A stretch of 64,000 bases of DNA from Cohnella phaseoli (GTDB lineage: Bacteria; Bacillota; Bacilli; Paenibacillales; Paenibacillaceae). The position numbers and the translations under genes are program-made. Of the stretch, positions 8,080-18,000 are shown one piece after another; the first letter of the stretch is position 1; every line of letters starts with the position of its first letter. The stretch is taken from positions 62,001-126,000 of the forward strand of contig NZ_QRDZ01000017.1 in NCBI RefSeq assembly GCF_003386235.1, read 5' to 3'. Below the pieces are notes generated by a model, which was given only the letters and a program-made list of their open reading frames with translations, was not told where the DNA came from and did not search any database.

Positions 8080-9514
8080 GCTCGGGCGTAGAGGCATCGC
8101 CTTTAAAATATCGTTGGTCACTGGCGGATTGCTTATTGTTTGTACCGTTTTTATGTTTACCGTGTTTTATTTTATGCTTCCAAACTTTTATCATCAGTAC
8201 AAGATCAATTCGCTTAACGCTGCGCTGGACCGTCTGATCGACGATTCGGCGGAACTTACGCTTCAGGAAGCAAAACCCGAATTGAACGATTTTACCCAGA
8301 AGCATAACGTGTGGGTGGGAATTCAAGATGAATATAATCGATATGTGTACTTTCCATCCGTCTTTAATCAAGAATCGGAGTCCGAATACGGAGACACTAC
8401 CGCTGTGCCCATGAGGAGAATCGATATTACGGCGCCGATAGACAATACGTATCCCGTAAACAGACCGATCGTTTTCCAGGACGGAAGCTATAACTTGAAC
8501 GTGATCGCGTCGCTCCAGCCCATAAACGAAGCCTCTCAAGCGATTCTGCTGTTTGCGCCATATATGATCGTTCTTGTTTTGATCATTTCCGCTTTGGGAG
8601 CTATCGCTTATTCCAGGTTTATTACTCGTCCGTTGATTAGCCTCAATCAAGTGGCCAGAAAAATGGCGAGTCTGGAATTCGATGCTGCAGGCGACATCCG
8701 CTCAGAAGACGAGCTCGGAGAATTGTCGCGCAACCTGAATCGGCTTTCCCGCAACCTTCAGGAAACGATGTCGCAGCTTAAGGATACCAACGCTCAACTG
8801 TCCGTAGAAATCCGAAAAGAGCGGGAGTTGGAAGAGAAGCGTCGAGAATTCATCGCGACGATCTCCCATGAACTGAAGACGCCGATTACGGCGGTTATGG
8901 GCCAGATCGAAGGCATGATCCACAAAATCGGGGTATATAAGGATCGCGATAAATATTTGCATCGCTCCTATACCGTCATGCAGGAGATGGAGAAGCTGGT
9001 TCACGAGCTGCTGGAGCTTTCCAAGCTCGAAGCAGCCGAATCCAGCCGCCGAAGGGAAAACGTAGATTTATCGGAGGTCGTCAAATTCTGTCTTCATCAG
9101 TTGGAATATGCCAGGGTCGAGAAAAAGATCGATACCGTTATCGACATCGAGGAGGGGGTCCAAATCCGGGCAGATGCCAAGCTGCTATCCAAAGCGTTAA
9201 TGAATGTCATTCAAAACGCAATCCAATATGTCGAGCCCGGCGGTAAAGTTCAAGTACGCTTGGAGCAAATCGAACATTACATCCGATTGTATGTCTTGAA
9301 TAGCGGAGAGCCTATTCCGGAGGAGCAATTACAACGGATTTTCGACCCCTTCCACCGGGTAGAAAAATCGCGAAACCGACATACCGGAGGAAGCGGACTC
9401 GGTTTATACATCGTCAAAAAAGTCCTCGAAGCTCATGCTGCGACCTACTCCGTCTCGAATACGAACCAAGGCGTGTCGTTTGTCATCAGCTTTCCAAGAG
9501 AAGATTGCCGTTAA
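8072..9514 (+). CDS. Sensor histidine kinase (HAMP, HisKA, HATPase)
   Basis: This is the partner of the regulator just upstream. It has one membrane segment near the N-terminus (about 12-32), an extracellular sensing domain of about 120 residues, and a second membrane segment (about 160-180, ILLFAPYMIVLVLIISALGAIAY). A HAMP linker follows, then a HisKA helix with the phospho-acceptor His in ISHELKTP (about residue 266), an N box (NVIQNAIQYV) and G boxes (GGSGLGLYIVKK). The extracellular domain gives no clue to the ligand. A terminator starts inside its final codons, separating it from the transporter operon that begins 150 bases later. Confidence 0.92.
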   Translation: MIKLGRRGIAFKISLVTGGLLIVCTVFMFTVFYFMLPNFYHQYKINSLNAALDRLIDDSAELTLQEAKPELNDFTQKHNVWVGIQDEYNRYVYFPSVFNQESESEYGDTTAVPMRRIDITAPIDNTYPVNRPIVFQDGSYNLNVIASLQPINEASQAILLFAPYMIVLVLIISALGAIAYSRFITRPLISLNQVARKMASLEFDAAGDIRSEDELGELSRNLNRLSRNLQETMSQLKDTNAQLSVEIRKERELEEKRREFIATISHELKTPITAVMGQIEGMIHKIGVYKDRDKYLHRSYTVMQEMEKLVHELLELSKLEAAESSRRRENVDLSEVVKFCLHQLEYARVEKKIDTVIDIEEGVQIRADAKLLSKALMNVIQNAIQYVEPGGKVQVRLEQIEHYIRLYVLNSGEPIPEEQLQRIFDPFHRVEKSRNRHTGGSGLGLYIVKKVLEAHAATYSVSNTNQGVSFVISFPREDCR

Positions 9515-9534
9515 TCGGATCTTCTCTTTTTTTT
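9496..9534 (+). terminator. Rho-independent terminator overlapping the kinase stop codon
   Basis: AAGAGAAGAT (9496-9505) pairs perfectly with ATCTTCTCTT (9519-9528), followed by T-rich sequence to 9534. Confidence 0.85.
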
Positions 9535-9554
9535 ATTTATCGGAAAAGCACACA

Positions 9555-9597
9555 TAAACTCCAAGTTAACTCCACATTAACTCCACATAGCTAAGAT
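9555..9597 (+). promoter_or_regulatory. Three 11-bp direct repeats overlapping a weak promoter: predicted OmpR/PhoB-type operator
   Basis: TAAACTCCAAG, TTAACTCCACA and TTAACTCCACA occupy 9555-9565, 9566-9576 and 9577-9587 with no spacing, a strict 11-bp period on one face of the helix. They lie just upstream of TAAGAT (9592-9597), a plausible -10; the matching -35 position (ACTCCA) is poor and falls inside the repeats. TTAAC(A/T) direct repeats every 11 bp resemble the Bacillus PhoP box. Inference: the regulator encoded at 7420-8079 binds here and activates the transporter operon. Confidence 0.6.
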
Positions 9598-9663
9598 AAC
9601 ATGATTTCCAGTGAGCGCTTCGCGGGAACGAATACAAGAGGTTTGAGAGGGGAGGGAAGAGCA

Positions 9664-10536
9664 TTGAGGTTTCAAAAATGGCTGCGCAAGGATTCATCGA
9701 GCGCTTTGCTTTTTCTAGGACCGAGTTTCACTGGATTCGCGATCTTCTACGTGATTCCATTCGCGATCGGAATCGGCTATTCGGTGCAGAGCTCCCCGGT
9801 CGACGGGTCATTCGCAGGCGCCTCGAATTATCAGGAATTGTTTGCCAGTTCATCGTTTCTCAAAGCAGCCTCGAACACATTTTTGTTTACGGCTATCAGC
9901 GTTCCGTTGATGGTTGTTATATCCTTGTTTCTAGCGATGACGTTGAATCGCAGCGTATACGTGCGGAACTGGCTCCGGACGGCTTACGTCATGCCGCTGG
10001 TCGTGCCTGTCGCTTCGATTATTCTGATCTGGCAGGTGTTATTCGATTGGAACGGAACGTTGAATGCGATCCTGCACGGCTTGGGAATAGAGCGCGTCGA
10101 CTGGATGAAAACGGATTGGGCAAGAGGCGTCGTCGTTCTCGTCTATTTGTGGAAAAACATCGGTTACAACATGATCTTGTTTCTGGCCGGGCTGCAAAAT
10201 ATTCCGAACGACTACTATGAGACAGCGGACGTAGAAGGGGCCGGACCTCTTCACAAGCTTATAAGCATTACGCTCGTATATTTAACGCCGACGACTTTTT
10301 TCGTCGTGTTGATGTCGATCATCAATTCCTTTAAGGTGTTCCGCGAGACGTATTTGATCGCCGGCGATTATCCGCACGACAGCATCTATATGCTGCAGCA
10401 TTACATGAACAATATGTTCCTGTCGCTCGACATTCAGAAGCTGACGGCGGCGGCGACGATCATGGCGGCAGCGATTATGGTGATCGTAACGTTGCTGTTA
10501 ACGATGGAGCGCCGTTTTCGCAGCTTTATGGATTAG
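9664..10536 (+). CDS. Sugar ABC transporter permease (MalF/UgpA type)
   Basis: Start assigned to TTG 9664, which has GAGGGGAGGGAAGAG directly upstream; the in-frame ATG 9601 has no ribosome site and lies next to the predicted -10. The 290-residue protein has six membrane segments beginning LLFLGPSFTGFAIFYVIPF, and carries the EAA loop that contacts the ATPase (YYETADVEGAGPLHKLISITLVYLTP). A shared ATP-hydrolysing subunit of the MsmX type is presumably encoded elsewhere, since none is present here. It is the first gene of the operon 9664-14559. Confidence 0.9.
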   Translation: MRFQKWLRKDSSSALLFLGPSFTGFAIFYVIPFAIGIGYSVQSSPVDGSFAGASNYQELFASSSFLKAASNTFLFTAISVPLMVVISLFLAMTLNRSVYVRNWLRTAYVMPLVVPVASIILIWQVLFDWNGTLNAILHGLGIERVDWMKTDWARGVVVLVYLWKNIGYNMILFLAGLQNIPNDYYETADVEGAGPLHKLISITLVYLTPTTFFVVLMSIINSFKVFRETYLIAGDYPHDSIYMLQHYMNNMFLSLDIQKLTAAATIMAAAIMVIVTLLLTMERRFRSFMD

Positions 10537-10548
10537 GGGGGAGACGTA

Positions 10549-11415
10549 ATGAACGTATCGGAAACAATTATGAAAGGGTTAAGGACGTTAATCCTGGCGT
10601 TCGTCGCGATTGCGATGGTGTCCCCGGTCATATTGTCAATAAGCAATTCCTTGACGACCGGCCAGGAAATCGGCATTAACTACGGAGTGATCGGCCAGCT
10701 TGATGCCGGTCCGGACGCGTTCGTCAATCTGAAGCTGATTCCGGATAAAGTTTCGCTGGAACAGTATGCCAAGGTGTTGACGGATACGCCGCAATTTTTG
10801 TTGATGTTCTGGAATTCCGTCCTGCTGGTTCTTCCGATTATCGCAGGTCAAGTCGTAATCGCGTCGCTTGCCGCATATGCGTTCGCCAAATTACGATTTC
10901 GCGGCCGGGACCAACTGTTCCTCGTCTATCTCCTTACGATGTTGATGCCGTTTCAGGTCACGCTCGTTCCGAACTATATCATTGCAGATAAGCTGGGCTT
11001 GACGAATAGCCAAGCGGCTATTATTTTGCCGGGAATCTTCGCCGCGTTCGGCGTGTTCCTGATGCGTCAGTTCATGATGCACATCCCCTATGCGTATATC
11101 GAGGCGGCGAAAATCGACGGAGCGAGTCAATTTCGCATTTTTCGCACAATCGTTCTGCCTATGGTGAAACCCGCGCTTGCAGCGCTAATCCTTTTATTGT
11201 TCGTCGATCATTGGAATATGGTGGAGCAGCCTCTGATCTTTTTGCAAGACGCGGTGAAGCAGCCGTTATCCGTATATTTGTCGCGAATCAACGAGGAAGC
11301 GCGCGGTGTGGCGTTTGCCGCATCGGTCGTGTACATGGCGCCGATGGTGCTGCTGTTCCTCTATGCCGAACCTTATTTTATCGAAGGCGTTCAATTATCG
11401 GGCGTAAAAGGGTAG
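10549..11415 (+). CDS. Sugar ABC transporter permease (MalG/UgpE type)
   Basis: This is the second permease of the importer, 288 residues with GGGGGGAGACGTA before ATG 10549, 12 bases after the first permease. It has six membrane segments and the EAA motif (YIEAAKIDGASQFRIFRTIVLPMVKPALAAL). The first periplasmic-side loop is longer than usual (about residues 35-75, GINYGVIGQLDAGPDAFVNLKLIPDKVSLEQYAKVL), common in this subgroup. It forms a heterodimer with the upstream permease. Confidence 0.9.
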   Translation: MNVSETIMKGLRTLILAFVAIAMVSPVILSISNSLTTGQEIGINYGVIGQLDAGPDAFVNLKLIPDKVSLEQYAKVLTDTPQFLLMFWNSVLLVLPIIAGQVVIASLAAYAFAKLRFRGRDQLFLVYLLTMLMPFQVTLVPNYIIADKLGLTNSQAAIILPGIFAAFGVFLMRQFMMHIPYAYIEAAKIDGASQFRIFRTIVLPMVKPALAALILLLFVDHWNMVEQPLIFLQDAVKQPLSVYLSRINEEARGVAFAASVVYMAPMVLLFLYAEPYFIEGVQLSGVKG

Positions 11416-11428
11416 GGAGGTCAATAAA

Positions 11429-12601
11429 GTGGAGTCGTTCATTAACTTGAAAACCGATCGCAGGCGCAAAAAAACAATCGCGATAATATTCGGAGTATTT
11501 CTTGGCACTTTGCTGCTGCTCACATTTTTTAGCAATACGATCATGTCCTTGACGCTGCCTAAGGTGATTACGGAAAAACCGAGGAAGGGGAAACTGGAGA
11601 CTAGCCTATCCGGGAACGGTCTTCTCGCACCGCAGCAAGAAATGGAATTAGCGAACGATTTCGGTCTAAAAGTCCGAAAACTGCTGGTCAAAGAAGGAGA
11701 TTCGGTCAGGAAAGGCCAGGCACTCGCCCAATACGATAACAAAGATGCGGAGAGGCAGCTGCTGGATGAACGGGCACGCCTGCAGCAGCTGCGCATGGCG
11801 ATGGAAAAAGGGAAAGAAGATTTTATCGCGGCCCAGCGGAACGGAGACGATTCGGGAGTGCGAGAGGCCAAGCGGAGCTTGGAGGGTCAGAAACTAGACA
11901 TCGGCATCCAGGAGCGTAAAATTCAAGGCTTGGAAGAAAAGCTTTCCCAGCAACGAGAGTTGAGGGCTCCATTCGACGGAATCGTCGCGGAAGTGTTGAT
12001 TTCCGAGGATCAGCCGCCGTCTTTGGGGCAACCGATGTTCCGGATCGTGAATGCGGGCAAAGGATATAAGCTGGAAATTCCTCTGACGAATAGGTTAGTC
12101 ACGCTATTCAAGGCAGGAGATACGGTTCCGCTCGTCATCGAGACAGAGGAAAACAAGAAGTTGAATGTCAAAGGGCGCGTGATGAAGGTCGAAAGCCGTG
12201 AATCGTACGGAAAGGGAAATAACGCGATATCCGCCGGGGGGCAAGGCGATGCGGGCGCTGACGCCGAGGCTGCGAAGAGCATATTAGTCCTTGCGGTTCA
12301 AGGCGAGGGGATTCAAGGCGGACAGACGGCAAGCTTGTCTTACACCAAGTCATCCGCCAAAGAAATGCTGCTCCTGCCAAACAAAGCGATCAAGGAAGAT
12401 GCCGACGGGAAATACGTATTGACGGTTGAAGAGAACAAGGGAGCGCTCGGAAATACATTTACCGTCCGTAAATCCTATTTTCATGCGGCAGATGCCAACG
12501 AGCTAGAGACGGCCGTCGAGAGAGGCCTTGCTCCGGACGTTCGGATCGTAACCGAGAGCAGCGAACCGTTACAAGAAAACAACCGGGTGAGATTGGAATA
12601 A
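11429..12601 (+). CDS. HlyD/RND-type efflux adaptor (membrane fusion) protein
   Basis: The gene starts with GTG 11429 after TAGGGAGGT. The 390-residue protein has one N-terminal membrane segment (about 16-36), then half of a lipoyl-like domain (LVKEGDSVRKGQALAQYD), a coiled-coil hairpin (about 105-175), the second lipoyl half (LRAPFDGIVAEV) and a beta-barrel/membrane-proximal region. Such adaptors normally serve MacB/YknY-type exporters, but no exporter ATPase or permease gene is adjacent. Instead it sits between importer permeases and an importer binding protein, 13 bases after the former and 29 before the latter. Whether it works with this importer is unknown; the arrangement is unusual. 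Confidence 0.85.
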   Translation: MESFINLKTDRRRKKTIAIIFGVFLGTLLLLTFFSNTIMSLTLPKVITEKPRKGKLETSLSGNGLLAPQQEMELANDFGLKVRKLLVKEGDSVRKGQALAQYDNKDAERQLLDERARLQQLRMAMEKGKEDFIAAQRNGDDSGVREAKRSLEGQKLDIGIQERKIQGLEEKLSQQRELRAPFDGIVAEVLISEDQPPSLGQPMFRIVNAGKGYKLEIPLTNRLVTLFKAGDTVPLVIETEENKKLNVKGRVMKVESRESYGKGNNAISAGGQGDAGADAEAAKSILVLAVQGEGIQGGQTASLSYTKSSAKEMLLLPNKAIKEDADGKYVLTVEENKGALGNTFTVRKSYFHAADANELETAVERGLAPDVRIVTESSEPLQENNRVRLE

Positions 12602-12630
12602 ATCCAGGAGAACTAAAGGGAGAGATTCGA

Positions 12631-14007
12631 ATGAAGAAGAGGAAAATTGAGCGAGTGGGCCTTACGGTATTAAGCGGAATGTTGGCGGCGTCATTAGCGG
12701 CATGCAGCAGCGGAAATTCTACTGGTGCCGAGAAAGTTGATAAAAGCGAGAACGGCAAGAAGGTAATAACGATATCCGTTCTGAAGGCAGACGGGTTTCT
12801 GAAGGCAGCGGAGCAAGCGTATGAACAAGCACATGCCGATATCGACGTCCAAATCAAGGAATATGCGGCTGTTCCGGAATCCGGTAACGGAGGGATGAGT
12901 CTTGCCATGGATCCTGCCGATGTGGAGAAGTACGTAAACACAGTCGGCACTGAAGTGTTATCCGGTAAAGGGGCGGACATTATCTCGCTCTCTGAGCTGC
13001 CTTATGACAAGTATGTGAAAAAAGAGGCATTGGTCGATCTGTCTGAGCTTATGGCCAAGGACGATTCCTTCGACAACAATTCCTACTACGGCAACATTAT
13101 GGATGCACTCAAGAAGGATGACGGGCTCTATGTGATCCCGCTTGAGTTCTCGCTTAGCATGATGATTGGGGATCAGACGGCAATTCAAAAAGCTGGCAAA
13201 GTCGACATCGACGATTCGAACTGGACATGGGCGGAGTTTACGGAGATAGCCAGCCAGTTGGTCAAGGATGACGATGGCGACGGAAAACCCGATAAATATG
13301 CGATCACCAGCTTCGATCCGCAATCTTTTCTGGTCAACTTGTTAAAGGATCAATATAGCAAATACGTGGATTCCGCGAATAGGAAATCCGACTTCGATTC
13401 CAAGGCATTCCGCGGGCTGCTTGAGCAGGTCAAGAGCATGTACGACGCGGGTATCATATCTGCGGAAAACGCAACATGGGGCGAACAGTTCTTCAGTCCA
13501 TGGATGGCAAATTCGCCGGAGGATCTGGTTCTCTATTCGAAAGCGGCCTACGGAGAAGGCGGCAAAGTATACCGTAAACCGGGTAAAAGCAAAGGCATCG
13601 CTTTTACCGCAAGGAATCTGCTCGGCATTAATGCAAATTCGAAAATGCAGCAAGAAGCATGGAATTTCATGAGGTTTCTGTTGTCGGAGGAAATGCAGAC
13701 CTCGCCGGAGTTCAAAGGTTTTCCTATGAATAAAGGCGTAGCCGAGAAAGCGTTGGATCTCGTTCAGGAGAACATTAAAGAAGCCAAAACGCAATTGATC
13801 AACGGCTACGTCCCCGATCCGCTTTCGGATGAACAATTGCAGGATTTAAAGGAGCTGGTCGGTAAGGCGGATACGTTCGCTCAAATGGATTCCAAAGTCG
13901 TCATGATCGTCATTGAGGAAGCGACCTCTTATTTTGCGGGGCAAAAATCGGCGGAAGAAATCGGAAAGTTGATTCAGAATCGAGTAACGACTTATCTCAA
14001 TGAATAA
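12631..14007 (+). CDS. Sugar-binding lipoprotein of ABC importer
   Basis: This is a family-1 solute-binding protein of 458 residues. The lipoprotein signal ends in SLAACSSG with Cys about residue 26. Features include the domain-crossing strand DIISLSELPYD, a DDDGDGKPDKYAI loop that looks like a calcium-binding EF-like loop, and ESL-type C-terminal helices. It serves the permeases at 9664-11415. RBS is AGGAGAACTAAAGGGAG. The gap to the following sigma gene is 24 bases. Confidence 0.88.
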   Translation: MKKRKIERVGLTVLSGMLAASLAACSSGNSTGAEKVDKSENGKKVITISVLKADGFLKAAEQAYEQAHADIDVQIKEYAAVPESGNGGMSLAMDPADVEKYVNTVGTEVLSGKGADIISLSELPYDKYVKKEALVDLSELMAKDDSFDNNSYYGNIMDALKKDDGLYVIPLEFSLSMMIGDQTAIQKAGKVDIDDSNWTWAEFTEIASQLVKDDDGDGKPDKYAITSFDPQSFLVNLLKDQYSKYVDSANRKSDFDSKAFRGLLEQVKSMYDAGIISAENATWGEQFFSPWMANSPEDLVLYSKAAYGEGGKVYRKPGKSKGIAFTARNLLGINANSKMQQEAWNFMRFLLSEEMQTSPEFKGFPMNKGVAEKALDLVQENIKEAKTQLINGYVPDPLSDEQLQDLKELVGKADTFAQMDSKVVMIVIEEATSYFAGQKSAEEIGKLIQNRVTTYLNE

Positions 14008-14031
14008 GGGACGAGGTGACAAAGTATTTGA

Positions 14032-14559
14032 ATGAATAACGGAAGAGAGCCTAAAGGGCGATCGCAAGAAGAGAACTTCTACGTTCTTTATAATGCCTAT
14101 AACAAGTCTATCTATTATTCCGCTTTCTCCATTACGAAAGAACATTACTTGGCACAAGACGTAGTCCAAGAAACTTTCTTGAAAGCTTATCGTCTTCTAG
14201 ACGACTTGATCATTTATCAAAATAAAGAAGGTTGGTTAAAAAGAACAGCTAGGAATATCGCGATAGACCTATACCGGAGACGACGGCGAGAAATTCCGGA
14301 CAGCAACGCGGCAGTGGACGCAGGCGCGATCGAACCAGAAATAATAAAGCAGTATATCGAAAAGGAATTCATCGGCGAACTGCTCTCCCAGTTGAACCCT
14401 TTGCAACGACAGACTTTAACGCTGGTTTATGAATACGGCTATTCGCACGAACAAATCGCATGCCTGCAGCAAACGACGGTCAGCGCTGTGAAATCCGTAA
14501 TCCACCGAACGAAGAGGAAATTGCGCCACACATCCCTTCAGGTGGGAGAACCTAACTGA
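14032..14559 (+). CDS. ECF-type RNA polymerase sigma factor
   Basis: This 175-residue sigma-70 family protein has region 2 at about 18-85 (YNAYNKSIYYSAFSITKEHYLAQDVVQETFLKAY, then EGWLKRTARNIAIDLYRRRRR) and region 4 at about 120-168 (LNPLQRQTLTLVYEYGYSHEQIACLQQTTVSAVKSVIHRTKRKLR). It is the last gene of the transporter operon, with ACGAGGTGAC before ATG 14032. No anti-sigma gene follows; a small membrane protein is convergent downstream. Its activity must be controlled by expression or by a distant partner. The target promoters are unknown. Confidence 0.9.
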   Translation: MNNGREPKGRSQEENFYVLYNAYNKSIYYSAFSITKEHYLAQDVVQETFLKAYRLLDDLIIYQNKEGWLKRTARNIAIDLYRRRRREIPDSNAAVDAGAIEPEIIKQYIEKEFIGELLSQLNPLQRQTLTLVYEYGYSHEQIACLQQTTVSAVKSVIHRTKRKLRHTSLQVGEPN

Positions 14560-14641
14560 CGTAATTCTTTAATAACGCTAAGTTGTGCGGGGAAAAGAAC
14601 AATGATAATTGTCGAAGTACAATAAGCGAATCATCGGGAGG

Positions 14642-14666
14642 AACGCCGGTTAGCGGCGTTTTTTCT
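14642..14666 (+). terminator. Rho-independent terminator of the transporter/sigma operon
   Basis: AACGCCG and CGGCGTT pair around GTTAG, followed by TTTTTTC, 83 bases after the sigma stop codon. Confidence 0.85.
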
Positions 14667-14697
14667 TGCAATACCAAGGTTTATTCCAACAACAGGC

Positions 14698-14865
14698 TCA
14701 GTGCGTTTTCCTGAAAATTTTTTTAATTGGAGAAAATATTTTTACTATTATTTTGTCAAAGAAATCGCTTAAATATTTTTGGACTAGAAAACCTACCACA
14801 GCAAAGAATAGTGAAATAACTATTATAAACGCAAATAGTTTCAGTCCTGTTTCTATAGCTTCCAT
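14698..14865 (-). CDS. Small membrane protein
   Basis: Minus-strand 55-residue frame starting at ATG 14865 with AAGGAGG 11 bases upstream. A single membrane segment (LKLFAFIIVISLFFAVVGFLV) is followed by an amphipathic, strongly basic tail (SDFFDKIIVKIFSPIKKIFRKTH). It is not recognised. It lies convergent to the sigma factor operon in an otherwise empty 500-base gap. The codon use is AT-rich. Possible roles include a small toxin-like or modulator peptide, but nothing in the sequence decides this. Confidence 0.5.
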   Translation of the reverse strand: MEAIETGLKLFAFIIVISLFFAVVGFLVQKYLSDFFDKIIVKIFSPIKKIFRKTH

Positions 14866-14946
14866 TTGATAGAACGCCTCCTTCACTTTACCATTATATA
14901 CTCAACCCCAGGTTTTAACATGGGGCTTCTTTTTGTTTTTGATGAG

Positions 14947-14973
14947 GGTAAGCGTTTTCATTGAAAATTGACA
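14947..14973 (+). promoter_or_regulatory. Catabolite-response-element-like site and -35 box before the GxGYxYP gene
   Basis: GGTAAGCGTTTTCA (14947-14960) fits the CcpA-binding consensus TGWAANCGNTNWCA except at its first base. It is followed by a perfect TTGACA at 14968-14973; the -10 position (GAATGT, 17 bases on) is poor. Carbon catabolite repression of the downstream 1282-residue secreted protein is the likely meaning. Confidence 0.5.
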
Positions 14974-15061
14974 GATTGGTGTAGAATCCTGAATGTCGCT
15001 TGGAGGAAGGCTCGCCTAAAATGATTACAGTAATCCATCCGCAAATTATGAGGAGGATAAA

Positions 15062-18000
15062 ATGATGAGATTTCGCGCTTTGATTCGCTCGCTAGTCGTT
15101 TTCCTGTTGTTGGCTTCGGTATTTAGCGTATTTCCAGCGCCATCGTCTTCTGTAAAAGCACAGGAAGTTTCCAAAATGGTTGTATTCGATTTGGACGAGT
15201 ATAGTTCTGCGACGAATCGGGCGGATTGGTACGACTTAACCCTGTTTGTCGGTACCCTGCAAGGGATTGTTAACCAAGCCGGACCTAAGCTCTATATTCG
15301 CGACTATCAGCATGGCGTGCCGATCATGGGGATCACGAATGCAGAGATGGCCTCGATCGGGGATTACTGGTTTGAGAAGTTCCGTCAGCCCGGACAATGG
15401 TTAAGCGAGATGACTGTGATTGAGATCTCAAGTGTCGACGAATTGATTGCCGAGTTCGCTTCGGAACTGTCCGGCATCGTCGTCTGGGATCCGCGGATTG
15501 AATCCACAGTTAACGTCGCGACAACCATCGCCGGCATTGAACGGGCTCCGATCGTTATGGCTGGCGGAAGCCTGTATCATAAGATGACTTCGGCGCCTTA
15601 CAATATGCCCGTCGTCATCGATTTGAACGGGCAATTTACCGGGGCAAACTCGAAAACCGACGCCTATATGTGGGCCAAAGCCACCTATCTGGATACGGGA
15701 CGCGCTAACGCAGGCGTATTATCGTATGTGGAAGACGGCTTCATCCGGCATCCGGGAACGGGCGGGGCGCAAAACTACGCCATTGCCCGGGATTACGCGG
15801 TAAAGAATAAAGGGTTTGTATTCGACTTGTCCCCTTGGGGAACCGGGAAGCCGAACGATGCGCTTAACGAGACGCTCGGCCGAGACAAGGCAACTCTGGA
15901 AGCGATCCTGCAGTCGGCATACAACAATTACGGCGTCGAATGGCCGATCGAAGTTTTCGGCTTTTTCCCATGGTGGGGCAAATACAGCGATCTCCATGGA
16001 GAGGCCCATGACCCGGTGGCGGGAGAGTGGGAGATGATCAAACTGTTCTCTCAATACAATGCGCATCTGTCCAGCATCATGGATACGATCGGGTATTCCA
16101 ATGCATCGTTTCATTCCTGGGCGCCGATCGGCATCGGCCTTTCCGGAGCCAAGGAAGCGCCGGCAAGGCCAACTCTCGCAAACAAGACGTATATCTTGTA
16201 TTATATGGGCGACCATGACGGCGGAACGATTCATCAACTCATGCCGATGATGTGGGAGGACAAGCGGCGCGGTTCCATTCCGCTCGCTTGGGGCATCGTG
16301 CCGAACATGATGCGGGATTACCCGGATGTCGCCCAATATTTGTACGACACAGCTACGCCTAACGATTATTTTGTGGCCGGAGCGTCCGGAGCGGGTTATT
16401 TGGACCCGGGACTGGTACCGAATCTGGAGAAGTGGACACAGTGGAACGAATTGCTATTCGGGCGAACGGGGTATACGATGAACGGATTCCTGCTTAACGG
16501 TTCCGCCGGTGCGATCAGCAATACCGTAGAACAAGCATACGCCCGTTTCAGCGGCGACGGCTTGGCCGGCTATCCGGACAGTATCGCAGGGACGACTCCC
16601 GCCGTGCGGAACGGCAATATGATTGTCGTCGAGAATACGTTAGGAACGACCAGCAACTATAATGTAGACGCTGCGGCCAATCAAATCGTAGCCGCGGCAG
16701 CATCTATGCCGAATATCGGAAATCAGCCGAATTTCATCCATGTTCGATCTTCTTTCGCCTTTCCCAGATTCATTGAGGCGGTCCATAAGCGAATTCAGGA
16801 GCTGCAATCGGGCTACAACTTTGAAGCGATCGATCCATTTTCGTACTTCTCCCTGGCGCGGCAGAGCGTGAGCCTTCAGGCGGACGACGGTATCGTGCTG
16901 GCTGTTGACACGCCAAAAAAGATGGTAGCGGGACAGACATACGACGTGGAGATAAGGGTTCGCAATATCGGCAGCAATACCTGGTCGCCGGAAGGATTCT
17001 ATCGCCTTTCCGATACCGCGAACAATCATTTTATCTGGTCGAACTTGAACGGCGGATACTCGCTGGGTCTGGGCAACCAACGGGTATTTCTTTCCCCCGG
17101 CGACAGCATAGCTCCTCAAGCGACGACAACGTTTAAGTTTTCCGTAAAGGCGCCTTCAACGGCCGGTACCTATACGTTGGCTCACCGGCTGGTGAGGGAT
17201 GGCGTCGCATTTCTAGGGGCGGAGTTTGCGCAACCAATTGAGGTTGTGAATGCAACAGGCAACCAGGCGATCATCACTTCGGTGAGCGTTCCGGACGTGA
17301 TGACGGAGGGGACGACGGAGACGGTGGCCGTTACCGTCAAGAACGTCGGAAACACAACCTGGACGAGAGCCAATAGCTACCGACTCGGCACCTTCAGAGA
17401 AGGCCTCCCCCATAAATATTGGATGGCCAACCGAGTAGACTGGACGAACTTCGAAAACGGCGGAGCAAGCGGCTTAGACTCTACTTATCGAGCCTATCTC
17501 TCCGATACCGATTCAATTGCCCCCGGCCAGAGCAAGACGTTCAATTTCAGCGTTCAAGCGCCTTCAAAGCGGGGCAGCTTTGTGTTCTCCGGCCGCATGG
17601 TGCGGGATGGCGTTGAGTACTTCGGTCCTGCCTTCGAGAAAGAGATTCAGGTCGTTCCGTCCGGTAGATCGGGCTTCGCCTTCACGCTCATTGGCTCAAC
17701 CGTGCCCCAATATATGAAGGCTGGGGCCAAGCAACTCGTATCGATCAGCTTGAAAAACACAGGGACGCAAGCCTGGACAGCCGGCGCGAATTATCGATTG
17801 GGAGCCGCATCGGGCAACCAGTTCGAATTTAGCGATTTCCAGAATGGCGGCAGCAGCGCCGGGATCGCCAACCAACGCGCTTATTTACGTGCCGGGGATG
17901 CGATCGCCGAGGAGAAAGCCACGACCTTCACCTTTGCGTTGAACGCACCGTCCGCGCCAGGAACCTACACGGTTGCGGTTGATATGGTTCATGACGGCGT

